Both the position numbers and the translations under genes were made by a program. A stretch of DNA of 64,000 nt from Symsagittifera roscoffensis (Eukaryota; Xenacoelomorpha; Acoela; Convolutidae): the NCBI RefSeq assembly GCF_963678635.1, contig NC_087062.1, positions 49,450,552 to 49,514,551 on the forward strand. The letters are read 5' to 3'. Of this stretch, positions 42,363-53,371 are shown piece after piece; position 1 is the first letter of the stretch, and every line of letters starts with the position of its first letter. The notes beneath the pieces were generated by a model. That model worked only from the letters and a program-made list of their open reading frames with translations. It ran no database searches and was not told where the DNA came from.

Positions 42363-43740
42363 GGGCCTCAAATCAATCTCAAAGCAAATCTCTTTTGTTT
42401 TCCCGCTGCTCTCAGTTATTGTGTTTATCGGAATGGCGTTGCCGAATGCATTTGTCAGCCCCGATTGGCTATTTCGAGTGGACTTTCTTTGTGGTTCTGG
42501 TAGTGTTGGTGGTGTTCCCTTTTTCTTCTGACGTTTTGGCGAAGGTGCTATATCCTCTGAAGATGTGGTGGAGTGGTTGTCGTCCGAATGGCTTGATGAA
42601 ATCTCAAGTGAAACAAGTGTTGTTGTAGTTGTTGTGGCTTTCTGCATTGGCACCTCTGATTGTAACGTCATCCCTCTCGTTTGTGATTTTGCTGGAGGTC
42701 GTCCCCCAGTTCTCTTTCCAGTAGGATTTGCCTTTCGCTTTGTTGGGCTGCTTGTTTGGTGACGTGGTTGCTTTTTCGTTATTTTCACTGGCAAACCCGT
42801 GTTTTCGTCTTCCTCAAACATTGCGTGATGTGGCGCGTTGGGGTTTTCAATGTCCAAAAAAGGTAGACTTGGTCCAGTTCTCCGTGCGGATTTATACGCA
42901 ACATAGTCACAAAGTCGAGAAGGTCTACAGGGCCCGTAAATTAAAGGGTTTGGTACAAAAGCTGCTCCGCTATTTCTTAATAACTTTGGTTGTTTTCCGA
43001 ATGTTTGTACCCAAGCGGTGTGTGGCGTATATGTTAAGATTTTTCCGTCAATTGTTTTATTTTTTTGTTCAAATGTTTTTGGGTTCTTCACTTTCGTTGC
43101 TATCCTAATTGTTTTCCGAGCCATTTGCTCAATACGTTTCTTAGTATGTGCGTCTATTGTTCTCTGAATCCTTTTGTATCTTACTTTAAGCTTATCTTTC
43201 GCTATGTCTATAACTTTAAGACCTGCACCTGTTTTCTCTGATGTCGGGGAACTGTGAAGTTTCTTTGGCGTTCGTGGACTTGTTTTGTCTTTCTCTTTAA
43301 TGGACCATTTCTTAAGATCGTGCATGATCTCAGCGGATAGGGGCGGCTTTGTTAAGTTCTTTCTATCTAAACATGCATGTTTTGCGTTTTCCCAATTTAA
43401 GTTATTTGGTGTACTGCTTGTTGCAATGTTTGATAATGGAGTGTTTGATTTTCGGTCCATGTGTGCCTCAAATGGTGAAATTTTTGTGACGCCGAGTGGT
43501 GTGATCCGCAACGTTTTTATTATTTCCGCTACATCCGAAGCTAGTTTGTATGGTGTGTTTGTTTTATCAATTCTCATTACCGCCAACCTGCGCTTTAATA
43601 TTAGTATCAATCGTTCGACTAACTCTATTGCCCTGTGATCGTCAACCGGTGCAAAAAGTAGTTTTATATGATTTGAGTTACAAAAAAGTTGAAATTTCTT
43701 TGCTCTGAATGTTTGAGCCTGATCACATCTTAATCTCTGT
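42363..43740 (-). pseudogene. Gypsy integrase catalytic core end and basic C-terminal tail
   Basis: From about 43740 the frame reads LRCDQAQTF (second catalytic Asp region) and, 33 residues later, AIELVERLILILKRR, with the catalytic Glu. A 400-residue Lys/Arg/Pro/Thr-rich tail follows, with HHAMFEEDENTGLP, a KRQKKKG patch and poly-Thr. The tail is unusually long for an integrase C-terminus and may bind chromatin. The frame runs on into antisense RING sequence to 42339, so the natural stop is probably lost. One stop near 43770 separates it from the N-terminal part. Confidence 0.6.
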
Positions 43741-43744
43741 GGTA

Positions 43745-44108
43745 CCCCGTTGTTGGAAATATAGCATTGCTATAACTTAATCGCAATGTCTGCTGTTGTG
43801 TTGGAAACAACTTTTGCTGTGGGAAACTTTGACCTTTTATCTATAGCAACAAGAATATTAGCATCCTTATTTAGTTCATCTGGGAGGGGTCCTGCGAAAT
43901 TTAATTGAACTTCCTCGTTAGGTTCTACTACCGGTTCCATAAGAAATGAATGTTTTCTTTTTCCTACGATGGGTTTTAAATTTTTACCATGTTCCGTACA
44001 CTGCTTGCAGTTTTGTGCCATGTGGTCAATGGTTCGATGTATGAGTGGGAACCATATGTGTTGGCATAGATCCAACATGGCCGCCGATCCAGGATGAGTT
44101 AAGTGCAA
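43745..44108 (-). pseudogene. Gypsy integrase zinc-binding domain and start of catalytic core
   Basis: HLTHPG and C-K-Q-C (about 30 residues apart) form the H-H-C-C zinc domain. QLNFAGPLPDE follows, where the first catalytic residue is expected, and reads Asn. AIDKRSKFPTAKVV is typical for the Gypsy core. The frame ends at a stop after AIKL and the same protein resumes at about 43740. Integrase joins the element's DNA to the host chromosome; the Asn plus stop indicate it is inactive. Confidence 0.65.
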
Positions 44109-44925
44109 GCTATCCAGAACTGTTTGTCGTAATAGATGGGTATTACTATTCTCTCGTCAATTAGTAGGCTGTCTTCGCGGACGTGGAGCCGAATTCTAAT
44201 GTTATGCCAGTATGGTTCATACGAAAATTTCATGGCCTCCCAGTCCCTTTTCTTGACGAAATTGATGAGTGGGCGGAGGTTCCGATCTTTCTTTGTTGCC
44301 GCGGCAATGAATCGTACTCCCAGCACCTTTTGCAGTTTCTTTCTGAATTGTGGGGTGTCTTCCTCGATTTCTGTAGTCATCGTGGATCTTTCAATTGTTG
44401 CCACCACTCCTTCAGTGATCAGCTCATGGCTGGCCTCGAGTGATGTATTTTCGTCATAGTTGAGGGTGCCTCGTTGTGACTTGTCTCCTCCTGTATAGTC
44501 TGTGTTGGGTCCATGCGGCTCACCCAGACTTCATCGTCTGATTTTTGTTCCCCGGAGTTTTGCTTGTGTGGCCGTAGAAATTACTCTGGTCTCGATCTGG
44601 CAGAATTTTGAGTCTTTTGGGTCGGTGATTTTCTATGTCTCGGTTTTCTTTTGCGCCGTCTGGTTTTTCCGTCGTGTTTCCGTATTATCGCTAAAACCGA
44701 TCTTGGGAAAGTTTGATTTCTTCCTGGTTTCCTCCGCTTTTTGTATAAGCTCTCGTGCATCCTGAATTGGCGTTGTACTCTCAGTGTTAGCTTGTTTTTT
44801 GAAAGTGATTTTTTTTCCTTTCGCGGGTGGTTTTTTATGCCATCGTGGATCGGAAAGACTTTCCTCCCTGTCCGATGATACTTGCAATTTATTAGTCAAA
44901 TCTGTATTTTGTTGCTCTGGGCTTT

Positions 44926-45760
44926 TTATTGGGTCTGTATTTTGAGTTCCGCGGGGATGAAACCTCCCTTGAATCCGCGCGTTTCTGAGCGTCTATTCAT
45001 TTCGCAGTGAATAAAAAGGACGGTTTTTTGGACTGATTTGATTTTATCTGATTTAAAGTGGCAGAGAGCTGACTGTTTGTGGTCGATTTTCGAGTGAGAA
45101 TGAAATCGAATTTCCGTTTGCATTTGACCGTGAGTGGAATGTTTGGAGTGTTCGTTTGCTAATTGAGTGTTTGATATTGCTTCTAATAACCCTTTCTTTT
45201 TCGCGCGTTTTTTGATCAGTTCATACGGTGCTTTGTTTTGTTTGGCTAGGTTATTTAGAATGACGTTGTCAATCAATTCGAGGTTGTTTATGAATGCCTT
45301 AACTGATGCTACAACATTTTCCTCGTCATACTGGCTGGGGGGTTTTGCCAATATAACTGGATTTCGTGACATATAGTCTAGTAATCCCATTTTATTTCCC
45401 GCAAGATGTTTGATATCAAAGTGAAATGGTATTAATCTATCAATCCACAGTGTTAGCCTACTCTGACTCGCTTTTGATCTTTCGCTTGCGTTTAGGTCGC
45501 TGATTAAAGCTTGGTGGTCTGTAATGACGGTGAAATGCTTTCCGTACAAGTAATATTTGAAATGTTCGTTGGCTCAAACTTTTCCTAATAATTCGAGTTC
45601 GTTTACTGAATATTTTTCCTCGAGAGGGTTCAAGAAACGTGATGCGTATGCTATAGCTATCCAACCCTGTGGTGAATTTTGTTCTAAAGCTGCCCCTAAC
45701 CCTGTGTTAGATGCGTCACAAACTATGCGGGTTTCGAAATGCTGGTCAAAATGTTTATTT
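44926..45760 (-). pseudogene. Gypsy RNase H and tether, copy 1
   Basis: From about 45740, RIVCDASNTGLGAALEQ (RNase H first Asp) and NELELLG (Glu), then, in the 45549-44926 frame, FTVITDHQALISDL (Asp) and a long tether with YMSRNPVI. This covers the order of the RNase H fold that removes RNA during reverse transcription. Stops and a phase change near 45550 break it. The matching segment in copy 2 is 48,340-47,302. Confidence 0.6.
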
Positions 45761-45970
45761 TGAGTGATTGCAGCTACGAGTTTTGGTATGTTTTTGAAGG
45801 CGGTGTTATGTTCCGAGGACCACTCGAGTGGTTTTTTCTTTTCTGTGTTTTTAGCGATGGACGAAGTGCAGCAGCTGCTTGTGCTACATTTGGTATTTAA
45901 CGTGTGAGGTGGTGTATTGACCCCATAAAGCTTTTTAGTTGGTTAAAAGTTCTTGGTGGTGATAGTTTTT

Positions 45971-46706
45971 CTATTGCTTCGGTTTTCTTAGTGAGCGGTG
46001 TTGTTCCTTCGCTATTAATGTTGAATCGCAACCGCTCAATCTGTTTACAAGTGAACTGACATTTCTCAAATTAATCGCAAGATTTTCTTCATCTAATTTG
46101 TCCAACACTGCTTTTAGCTTCTGTTGATGCAGTTCGGTAGAGCCTTTCGTAAAAATCAGTATATCATCTAAGTATGCATATGTGTTTGTGGCATTCGTCA
46201 ACGTCAAATCAACGGCTTTTTGGAATTCGGCTGGCATGTCCGTAAGGCCGTAGAAACCGGTTTGGAATTGATATGTTCCAGTTGCATTGCCACCGATTGA
46301 GCTGAAATTGCACTGTTCGCGTGTTTTCTGATCCAGCGGGATTTGAGAGTATGCATATCGAAGGTCGAAATTTGAAAACAATGTCTGTTTTGTTTTGTCT
46401 GACTTTACTACTTGGGCTATGGTATCCAGTAATAGATCAATATTGGGCATTTGATATTTGTTTTTATGGATAAATTTGTTGATTTTCGTTAAATCCAATG
46501 CAAGTTTAACTGTTTGATTTTTTTACAGTGATGACAATTGGACTGATGAATTGTCTATTCAAAATTTTTTCCGATTTGTTTCCGATAATATCTTTCTGAT
46601 CAATCAGTTTGTTTAGTTCTTCCTCCACACGTTCTTGTAAATGTATCGGGATGCGGCGACCTTTTTGTTGTATCGGAACGAATTCTTTAATAAATTGTGT
46701 CTTCAT
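45971..46706 (-). pseudogene. Gypsy reverse transcriptase, copy 1
   Basis: Frame 46706-46506 gives the RT N-terminus (QKGRRIPIHLQERVEEELNK). Frame 46498-45971 gives FSNFDLRYAYSQIPLD (motif A with Asp), GLTDMPAEFQ and TYAYLDDILIF (motif C, Y-L-D-D). The two frames are separated by a phase change around 46,500. Motif A has Ser at the position that is Phe in copy 2 (Y-F-Q). This domain copies the element's RNA into DNA. Confidence 0.7.
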
Positions 46707-47301
46707 TGTGTGATTCTTGGATTTTCCAATACGTACGCACAGTTGTGCGAAATTTTCTTTGACCCATTGTTTAATTGCTGGATCAGACCAGGATGAGTTA
46801 AGTGCAAGCTATCAAGAACTGTTTGTCGTAATTGATGGGTATTACTATTCTCTCGTCAATTAGTAGGCTTTCTTCGCGGACGTGGAGCCGAATTCTAATG
46901 TTATGCCAATATGGTTCATAGGAAAATTTTATGGCCTCCCAGTCTTTTTTTTTTTGACGAATTTGATGAGTGGGCGGAGGTTCCGATCTTTCAATTGTTG
47001 CCACCACTCCTTCAGTAATCAGCTCATGGCTGGCCTCGAGTGATGTATTTTCGTCATAGTTGAGGATGCCTCGTTGTGACTTGTCTCCTCCTGTATAGTC
47101 TGTGTTGGGTCCATGCGGCTCACCCAGACTTCATCTTCTGATTTTTGTTCCCCGGAGTTTTGCTTGTGTGGCTGTAGAAATTACTCTGGTCTCGGTCTGG
47201 CAGAATTTTGAGTCTTTTGGGTCGGTGAATTTCTTTGTCTCGGTTTTCTTTTGCGCCGTCTGGTTTTTCCGTCGTGTTTCCGTATTATCGTTAAAAACGA
47301 T

Positions 47302-48345
47302 CTAGGGAAAGTTTGATTTCTTCCTGGTTTCCTCCGCTTTTTGTATAAGCTCTCGTGCATCCTGAATTGACGTTGTACTTTCAGTGTTAGCTTGTTTTTT
47401 GAAAGTGATTTTCTTTCCTTTCGCGGGTGGTTTTTTATGACATCGTGGATCGGAAAGTCTTTCCTCCCTGTCCGATGATACTTGTGATTTATTAGTCAAA
47501 TCTGTATTTTGTTGCTCTGGGCTTTTTATTGGGTCTGTGCTTTTGAGTTCCGCGGGGATGAAACCTCCCTTGAATCCGCGCGTTTCTGAGCGTCTATTCA
47601 TTTCGCAGTGAATAAAAAGGACGGTTTTTTGGACTGATTTGATTTTATCTGATTTAAAGTGGCAGAGAGCTGACTGTTTGTGGTCGATTTTCGAGTGAGA
47701 ATGAAATCGAATTTCTGTTTGCAATTGACCGTGAGTGGAATGTTTGGAGTGTTCGTTTGCTAATTGAGTGTTTGATATCGCTTCTAATAACCCTTTCTTT
47801 TTCGCGCGTTTTTTGATCAGTTCATACGGTGCTTTGTTTTGATTGGCTAGGTTATTTAGAATGACGTTGTCAATCAATTCGAGGTTGTTTATGAATGCCT
47901 TAACTGATGCTGAAACAATTTCCTCGTCATACTGGCTGGGGGTTTTGCCAATATAACTGGATTTCGTGACATATAGTCTATTAATCCTATTTTATTTCCC
48001 GCAAGATGTTTGATATCAAAGTGAAATGGTATTAATCTATCAATCCACCGTGTTAGCCTACTCTGACGCGTTTTGATCTTTCGCTTTAGGTCGCTGATTA
48101 AAGCTTGGTGGTCTGTAATGACGGTGAAATGCTTTCCGTACAAGTAATATTTGAAATGTTCGTTGGCTCAAACTTTTCTTAATAATTCGAGTTCGTTTAC
48201 GGAACATTTTTCCTCGAGAGGGTTTAAGAAACGTGATGCGTATGCTATAGCTATCCAAACCTGTGGTGAATTTTGTTCTAACGCTGCCCCTAACCCTGTG
48301 TTAGATGCGTCACAAACTATGCGGGTTTCGAAATGCTGGTCAAAA
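47302..48345 (-). pseudogene. Gypsy RNase H and tether, copy 2
   Basis: Counterpart of 45,760-44,926. Frame 48143-47889 has FTVITDHQALISDL and YMSRNPVI. Frame 47877-47302 is the tether, here open further than in copy 1. An altered stretch after ISDL lacks a few residues relative to copy 1. Confidence 0.6.
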
Positions 48346-48528
48346 TGTTTATTTTGAGTGATTGCAGCTACGAGTTTTGGTATGTTTTTGAAGGCGGTGT
48401 TGTGTTCCGAGGACCACTCGAGTGGTTTTTTAATTTCTGTGTTTTTAGAGATGGACGAAGTGCAGCAGCTGCTTGTGCTAAATTTGGTTTTTAACGTTTG
48501 ATGTGGTGTATTGACCCCATAAAGCTTT

Positions 48529-49305
48529 TTAGTTGGTTAAAAGTTCTTGGTGGTGATAGTTTTTCAATTGTTTCCGTTTTCTTAGTGAGCGGTGTTGTTC
48601 CTTCGCTTTTAATGTTGAATCCCAACCACTCAATCTCTTTACAAGTGAACTTACATTTCTCAAATGAATCGCAAGATTTTCTTCATCTAATTTGTCCAAC
48701 ACTGCTTTTAGCTTCTGTTGATGCAGTTCGGTAGAGCCTTTCGTAACAATCAGTATATCATCTAAGTATGCATATGTGTTTGTGGAATTCGTCAACGTCA
48801 TATCAACGGCTTTTTGGAATTCGGCTGGCACGTCCGTAAGGCCGTAGAATCCGGTTTGGAATTGATATGTTCCAGTTGCATTGCCACCGATTAAGCTGAA
48901 ATTGCACTGTTCACGTGTTTTCTGATCCAGCGGGATTTGAAAGTATGCATATCGAAGGTCAAAATTTGAAAACAATGTCTGTTTTGTTTTGTCTGACTTT
49001 ACTACTTGGGCTATGGTATCCAGTAATAGATCAATATTGGGCATTTGATATTTGTTTTTATGGATAAGTTTGTTGATTTTCTTTGAATCTAATGCAAGTT
49101 TAACTGTTTGATTTTTTTACAGTGATGACAATTGGACTGATGAATTGTCTATTCAAACACTTTTCCAATTTGTTTCCGATAATATCTTTCTGATCAATCA
49201 GTTTGTTTAGTTCTTCCTCCACACGTTCTTGTAAATGTATCTAGATGCGGCGACCTTTTTGTTGTATCGGAACGAATTCTTTAATAAACTCTGTCTTCAT
49301 TGTGT
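48529..49305 (-). pseudogene. Gypsy reverse transcriptase, copy 2
   Basis: Frame 49044-48529 carries FSNFDLRYAYFQIPLD, GLTDVPAEFQ and TYAYLDDIL, the intact catalytic motifs. The N-terminal part (49,305-49,100) is in another phase and, unlike the other copies, has an in-frame stop in the QKGRR region (a TAG from CTAGATG at about 49,240). The segment from 48,973 rightwards is duplicated again at 56,113. Confidence 0.7.
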
Positions 49306-49410
49306 GATTCTTGGATTTTCCAATACGTACGCACAGTTGTGCGAAATTTTCTTTGACCCATTGTTTAATTGCTGGATCAGACTTTTCCTGGTCTCGTTTT
49401 GTTTTTGTTG

Positions 49411-50520
49411 TTATTGTTTTAGTTTAATACCGATTTGTGGTAACAAGTTTCTTCCTATAACGTTCGCTTTTTTGTCATCTACTACGATGAATGGAGCTGA
49501 TTGCACCTTCCAGCCTCCTGACTCGATAGCAATAATTAATTTTCCCTTTGGAACGATCGTTTCACCGTTATAGCATGCTAAGTTCCGTGTGGTGTCTCTT
49601 GTTGGGATAATTTTAAACGTTGCCTCTTTGTTATTGTGTTGGAGACGCCGTGCGGTTTTTTCCTTGAGAAAAGACATTGGGCTTCCCGAATCAGCACTAG
49701 CAAACAATAGCTCTGAACTCGTCTTCAATTTGACAATGTGTCCTTTTAAGTCATCCTCTGCTAGTGTTCTTGTGTTTTTAATCTCGAATGATTCTGCGAT
49801 TGCCATTACCGAAAAAATATCTATTTGATAATCCTCCCAACCGTTGCTGGAAGAAAATTTGGCAAATGTCTTTGGATCGTTTTCTGTTTCGAGACTTTCC
49901 GTCTCTAGTTCCTCCTGTTTATCTGTATCTTCCAGATAGTTTACTTGTGTGGAACGGCAAACTTTAGCGAAGTGGCCCCGTTTGGCGCATTTGGTACAAC
50001 TTTTACCTTTAGCGGGGCAGGACTGTAAGTTATTTTGATTATATTGATTTCCGCATTTGTAACACTGTTTTTGACCATCTGTATTGGCATTTCTCTGTTG
50101 TCCTCTGTTGTTTTGTGACCCCCGTGTGAATGGTCGCCCTCTAAATCCTCGTCCTCTTGGTGCGTTTTGATTGTTGGAGCAGTACGCGCGCCCCGGCGTG
50201 TTTATGTAGTTAACCGGTTCTTGTTTTGACGTTACATGTTGTCCTCCGAACGGATTGGTTTTCATAGTACGACTATGTTCGATTCCTTTTTCTCTACGTA
50301 TAGCATATTCATTTGCGTCTGTGCTAATAATTCTTCAGCAATTTTGTCATTGTTTATGTGTGCGGTGAACATGTCTCGAAACCATTCATCCTCGCGATAC
50401 CCGCAATCCGCTCGTGACGCTAGTTCCACGAGGTCTGAATGGAATTGCTCTAAACTCTCTGTTTTCTTTTGTTTTCGACATATGAAATTGTACCTTTCAA
50501 AGGCGATATTCTAGTTGTTA
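49411..50520 (-). pseudogene. Gypsy Gag nucleocapsid and aspartic protease, copy 1 (frame broken)
   Basis: Frame 50265-49411 (284 codons) begins MKTNPFGGQH. It has a C-x2-C finger-like motif (CYKCGNQ), a CCHC knuckle (CTKCAKRGHFAKVC, about residues 94-107) and the protease site FASADSGSPMSF with the Asp-Ser-Gly triad at about residue 194. The Gag part upstream is out of frame because 16 bp present in the duplicate (57,460-57,476) are missing here at about 50,320, between two GTCT repeats. The knuckle packages RNA; the protease matures the polyprotein. Confidence 0.75.
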
Positions 50521-50607
50521 CAAAAATATCCTCGAGGGTTGTCTTACTTCTTGTGTGGAGACAGTGTGTAGTTCCAAATTGGGTCTTTTTTGTTGTATTT
50601 GTCTTTG

Positions 50608-51000
50608 TCATTCTGCTCCTAAGCATAAGAATATGTAACTGCGTATTTTTGCGTCGGTTTTGTCCCATCTGAAGGAATTACAAAGTACTCCTTTCTCTCG
50701 TGCTTTTATTACGTGGTTCTCCCAACCAACTCTTTTCTCTTGGTTTCTGACTTCTCTATTCTTCTTTTGTGCCTCAGTTTTTCCTGTGATTTCAACCTCG
50801 TACACTGGTTCTGGAGGTTCGACCAATGCTGGTTGGGCTCTCAATAGATTTCGTACTTCTATCCCGTCTTTCGCAAATATCGCCATTTCCATTATTGCTG
50901 CCCACTTGGACCATTCTAGAGGTGGTTCAACAGATGCCTTCTCCCAGAACGGGTTTATGTGGAGTGGATTTTTTGAGTATCCTGCTGGCTGCGCCATGTC
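50608..51000 (-). pseudogene. Gypsy Gag N-terminal region, copy 1
   Basis: Gag probably starts at the ATG at 51000 (MAQPAGYSKN), although the frame is open to 51096. PPLEWSKWAAIMEMAIFAKD, a Glu/Pro-rich segment and KRVGWENHVIKAREKGV match the N-terminal part of Gypsy Gag. It ends at YIFLCLGAE with a stop. The remainder of Gag (FERYNFICRKQ-like capsid region) follows in another phase at about 50,600-50,400. Gag forms the particle shell. Confidence 0.6.
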
Positions 51001-51096
51001 ATACCTCAATGTATGATCTTCTAATCCTGGAATCCGAATGGATCGACAAACTGAGATTTTAGTGCGAAGCGAGATAAAACAACTAATTGGAACCAA

Positions 51097-51316
51097 TGTT
51101 AATTCTTGGTCTGACCGATCATTCGGTCACTGTTTGAGAGAAGATGTCTCAAGGTCGATTGACCGGCCATATGTATGGTTATAACATACGTTAACATAAA
51201 ACATGTATATAAATATATATATCTAGATTTTGTCGGTCCATGCCGGATGACAATCCCTTCGTAGAACTTCGCTTAATGCCGGTCCACTTAAACTTTAGGG
51301 TAATAGTTACTTCACA
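51097..51316 (-). repeat. Candidate Gypsy 5' LTR (copy 1)
   Basis: Read on the minus strand the segment starts TGTGAAG and ends TTAACA, the expected TG...CA termini. It contains a TATA-like tract (about 51,229-51,209). Directly after it comes TTGGTTCCAATTAG, a possible primer-binding site starting with TGG, then Gag 80 bp on. The 3' LTR that would confirm it is absent; length and outer boundary are inferred. Confidence 0.35.
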
Positions 51317-51319
51317 GAT

Positions 51320-51604
51320 ATGGTAGACCAAGCCGGATTAGCGCAGAACCCTGTCGTGATCAACCCCTCAACCGATACAGCTGCCTCAGTCAAGAAAAAA
51401 ACACGACGGACTGGAACTCTGTTAATTCACAGTTCACAGATGGTACGGAAAAACCCGACTGATGAACTGACATTGCCCGAGCCAAAGAGCGTGGTTTTCC
51501 AATCGGAAATCGATCCAGTTGACATTGATGTTGTTTCGATCATTTCAACGTCATCCTCACTCAGAGAAAAGTTGACTGGCTTCGACTCCGAGTCAAATAG
51601 CTGA
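51320..51604 (+). CDS. Small unknown frame next to the LTR candidate
   Basis: A 94-codon plus-strand frame starts with an ATG three bases after TTCACAG. It is rich in Ser, Thr, Asp and Glu with a KKKTRR patch (residues about 25-30) and ISTSSSL near the end. It is conserved without change in the duplicate at 58,476-58,760, which says little because the duplication is young. It could be an exon preceded by a CACAG acceptor, or a chance frame. No family recognised. Confidence 0.3.
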   Translation: MVDQAGLAQNPVVINPSTDTAASVKKKTRRTGTLLIHSSQMVRKNPTDELTLPEPKSVVFQSEIDPVDIDVVSIISTSSSLREKLTGFDSESNS

Positions 51605-53371
51605 ATTCTTTCGGAAAAGGGTAGATTCCTGTCGGGAAAACAAAACTACCAAACTCTTCGATTACGAACTTTATGTATCCTCTTATTGGCGCTGAGTCTT
51701 AGGACAAACCTAGCTGAATTTTAGTGATAGATCACGCATTCAGAACTAAAATATTGCATTCGCCATAGTATCCCTATTGATGCTCAAACCATTTCTTTTC
51801 CTGCGCACTCAGTCGGCGCTTTTATTGTGAAATCCTTAACAACCCAAGTACTTATATATATGGCGTTAGTTACTTTCTCCGATTTTATTTTCTTAAAAAT
51901 TCACTTAGTACCTCAGTCCAAGGAGGGAAAAGAGATATTGTATTTATTTTGTAATTGTTTTTTACTTAAAATTCTCCCCAGTACGGGAAGTGTTGAGATG
52001 TGATTTTAGAATACTCTTCTTTGATTACTTTAGTGACAGCTTTTAGCTTGACCTTCAACTTACGTCCACTCCTTCGGAGTGATATCGTTCACTTTTTAGT
52101 TTAATGTTTTAATGATTAAGTAAATCACTTACGTTAACAAACCTTCTTGTTCTGTTACATAGAATTAGATACAGAATCAGCTCGAACACTTATATTTGAG
52201 CCTGAACAAATTTAAACATTTTCAATGAAAAAAGCAGAGCGCACTAGAAGTTAAATGTGTCTTTTGAAGGCTTGACTCACGTCAATTTGCCATTAACTAT
52301 GAATCATGTTATGATTTCAATCCGTTTTGCACTTAAAGGTGTTCGTTTTTCAGGCGTGCAATACTGAGGCAAACACAGTTTTTTAGCGACAAGACCTGTT
52401 TGCCAATTGCGTTTTCGTCTTTTTCGGTGTCCGTGCAATAGCAGTTTATTATTGTTTCCCCCCTTAAAGTCCGTAAAAGTTGAGTAGGAGAGTACGATTA
52501 AGCTGTATTTGATTTTCGAGATAAGATACCACGCCGGAAATGACTATACAGCTAGCCACTGGTTGTTCGGTCATATTGATACCGGGTCACAGATATCTAT
52601 GTAGCTAGTTGCTTGGTCATATTTATACTGGTCCATAAATGTCACTGCAACTAGTCACTTGGCATTCGGTTAAAGTGATAATCGGCCCTCAAATGCCTAT
52701 ACAACCACGTCTTGATGTTCGTTGAGTTTCCTATTTACTGTGAGCTTTTGATTTTATCACTTTTGTTTAAGATGCTTTTCTTTCATTCGATGTTTAATAC
52801 TGAGACAATACGTAAATGTTCATTTGCAAGACTGTTTGTAAGATATACTTCGTCCCGTTTATCATTATCGTGGCCGTCTTTTCTTTCAGTTTGTCAACAA
52901 CATATGGATTCCAGAGCCGAGTTTGTAGAAAACGCTCATGTAGTTTCAGAAAAACAATTACACTTTTAAGAAATGAATTACATAAATGAACACACATCAG
53001 TCAACAACAAAAGTGACTACGGGCACAGATTAGTCAAAAGAACAAAGGTTTTCAACTTGCTTTATACATTAAATTTACACTCCATCCCAAATATAAAAAT
53101 GATTTGATTTTTTTTACATTCATCATCAGAACAAATATACAAAGTATCACTACATTAAAAGCAGTTATTGCTCAGCTTAGATCTACATAGATGGAAGGTT
53201 ACAAACAAATTTATAAAGGTCTGTGATATGAACAAGTTATAAAAAAATATTTAAGTTACATCTCTTTTCTTCCCACTCGACCCGTGAGCTATCATCGTGG
53301 TCCCGGGCCTCTAAAAATTTAATTACTCTTCAACTAAATGCAATCAATAGTCATTTTTTTAAGACGCATTG
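51605..53371. other. Non-coding AT-rich DNA within the 7.1-kb repeat
   Basis: Frames up to 85 codons show no recognisable motif. Three loosely similar segments of about 60 bp (52,545-52,710; words like CTATACAGCTAGCCACT, then CTATGTAGCTAGTTGCT) suggest an old short tandem repeat. Confidence 0.4.

Larger units (their letters stand above)
44089..46787. repeat. Intra-element tandem duplication, unit 1 (2.7 kb)
   Basis: Integrase start through RT N-terminus. The same segment follows at 46788-49382 with a few percent divergence and a roughly 100-bp deletion near 46,990 between two GATCTTTC-like repeats. The joint at 46,788 fuses sequence upstream of RT to the integrase zinc region. Confidence 0.75.
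46788..49382. repeat. Intra-element tandem duplication, unit 2 (2.6 kb)
   Basis: Second unit of the Gypsy internal duplication. It connects normally to the Gag-protease region at its right end, so it represents the original junction. Divergence from unit 1 is clearly greater than that between the other tandem duplicates in this window, so this event is older. Confidence 0.75.
42363..51316 (-). mobile_element. Ty3/Gypsy LTR retrotransposon, rearranged
   Basis: On the minus strand: LTR candidate (51316-51097), Gag (51.0-49.9), CCHC knuckle and aspartic protease (50.2-49.4), RT (49.3-48.5), RNase H and tether (48.2-47.3), partial integrase start (47.0-46.8), then a second RT-RNase H-integrase set (46.7-42.36). 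The repeat of RT to the integrase start is a tandem duplication. No 3' LTR was found: the element ends against the RING exon. All genes carry stops or frameshifts. Confidence 0.75.

Noticed and set aside
42240-42503. Reading the RING frame on past 42,362 as one protein
   Set aside because: From 42,363 the plus strand is antisense to the Gypsy integrase tail, so the extra residues are chance.
42363-42600. 3' LTR of the Gypsy element
   Set aside because: No similarity to the LTR candidate at 51.1-51.3 kb was found at this end.
53270-53320. GGGTCGAGT string on the minus strand as a Pol III B box
   Set aside because: No A box at the right distance and no terminator.
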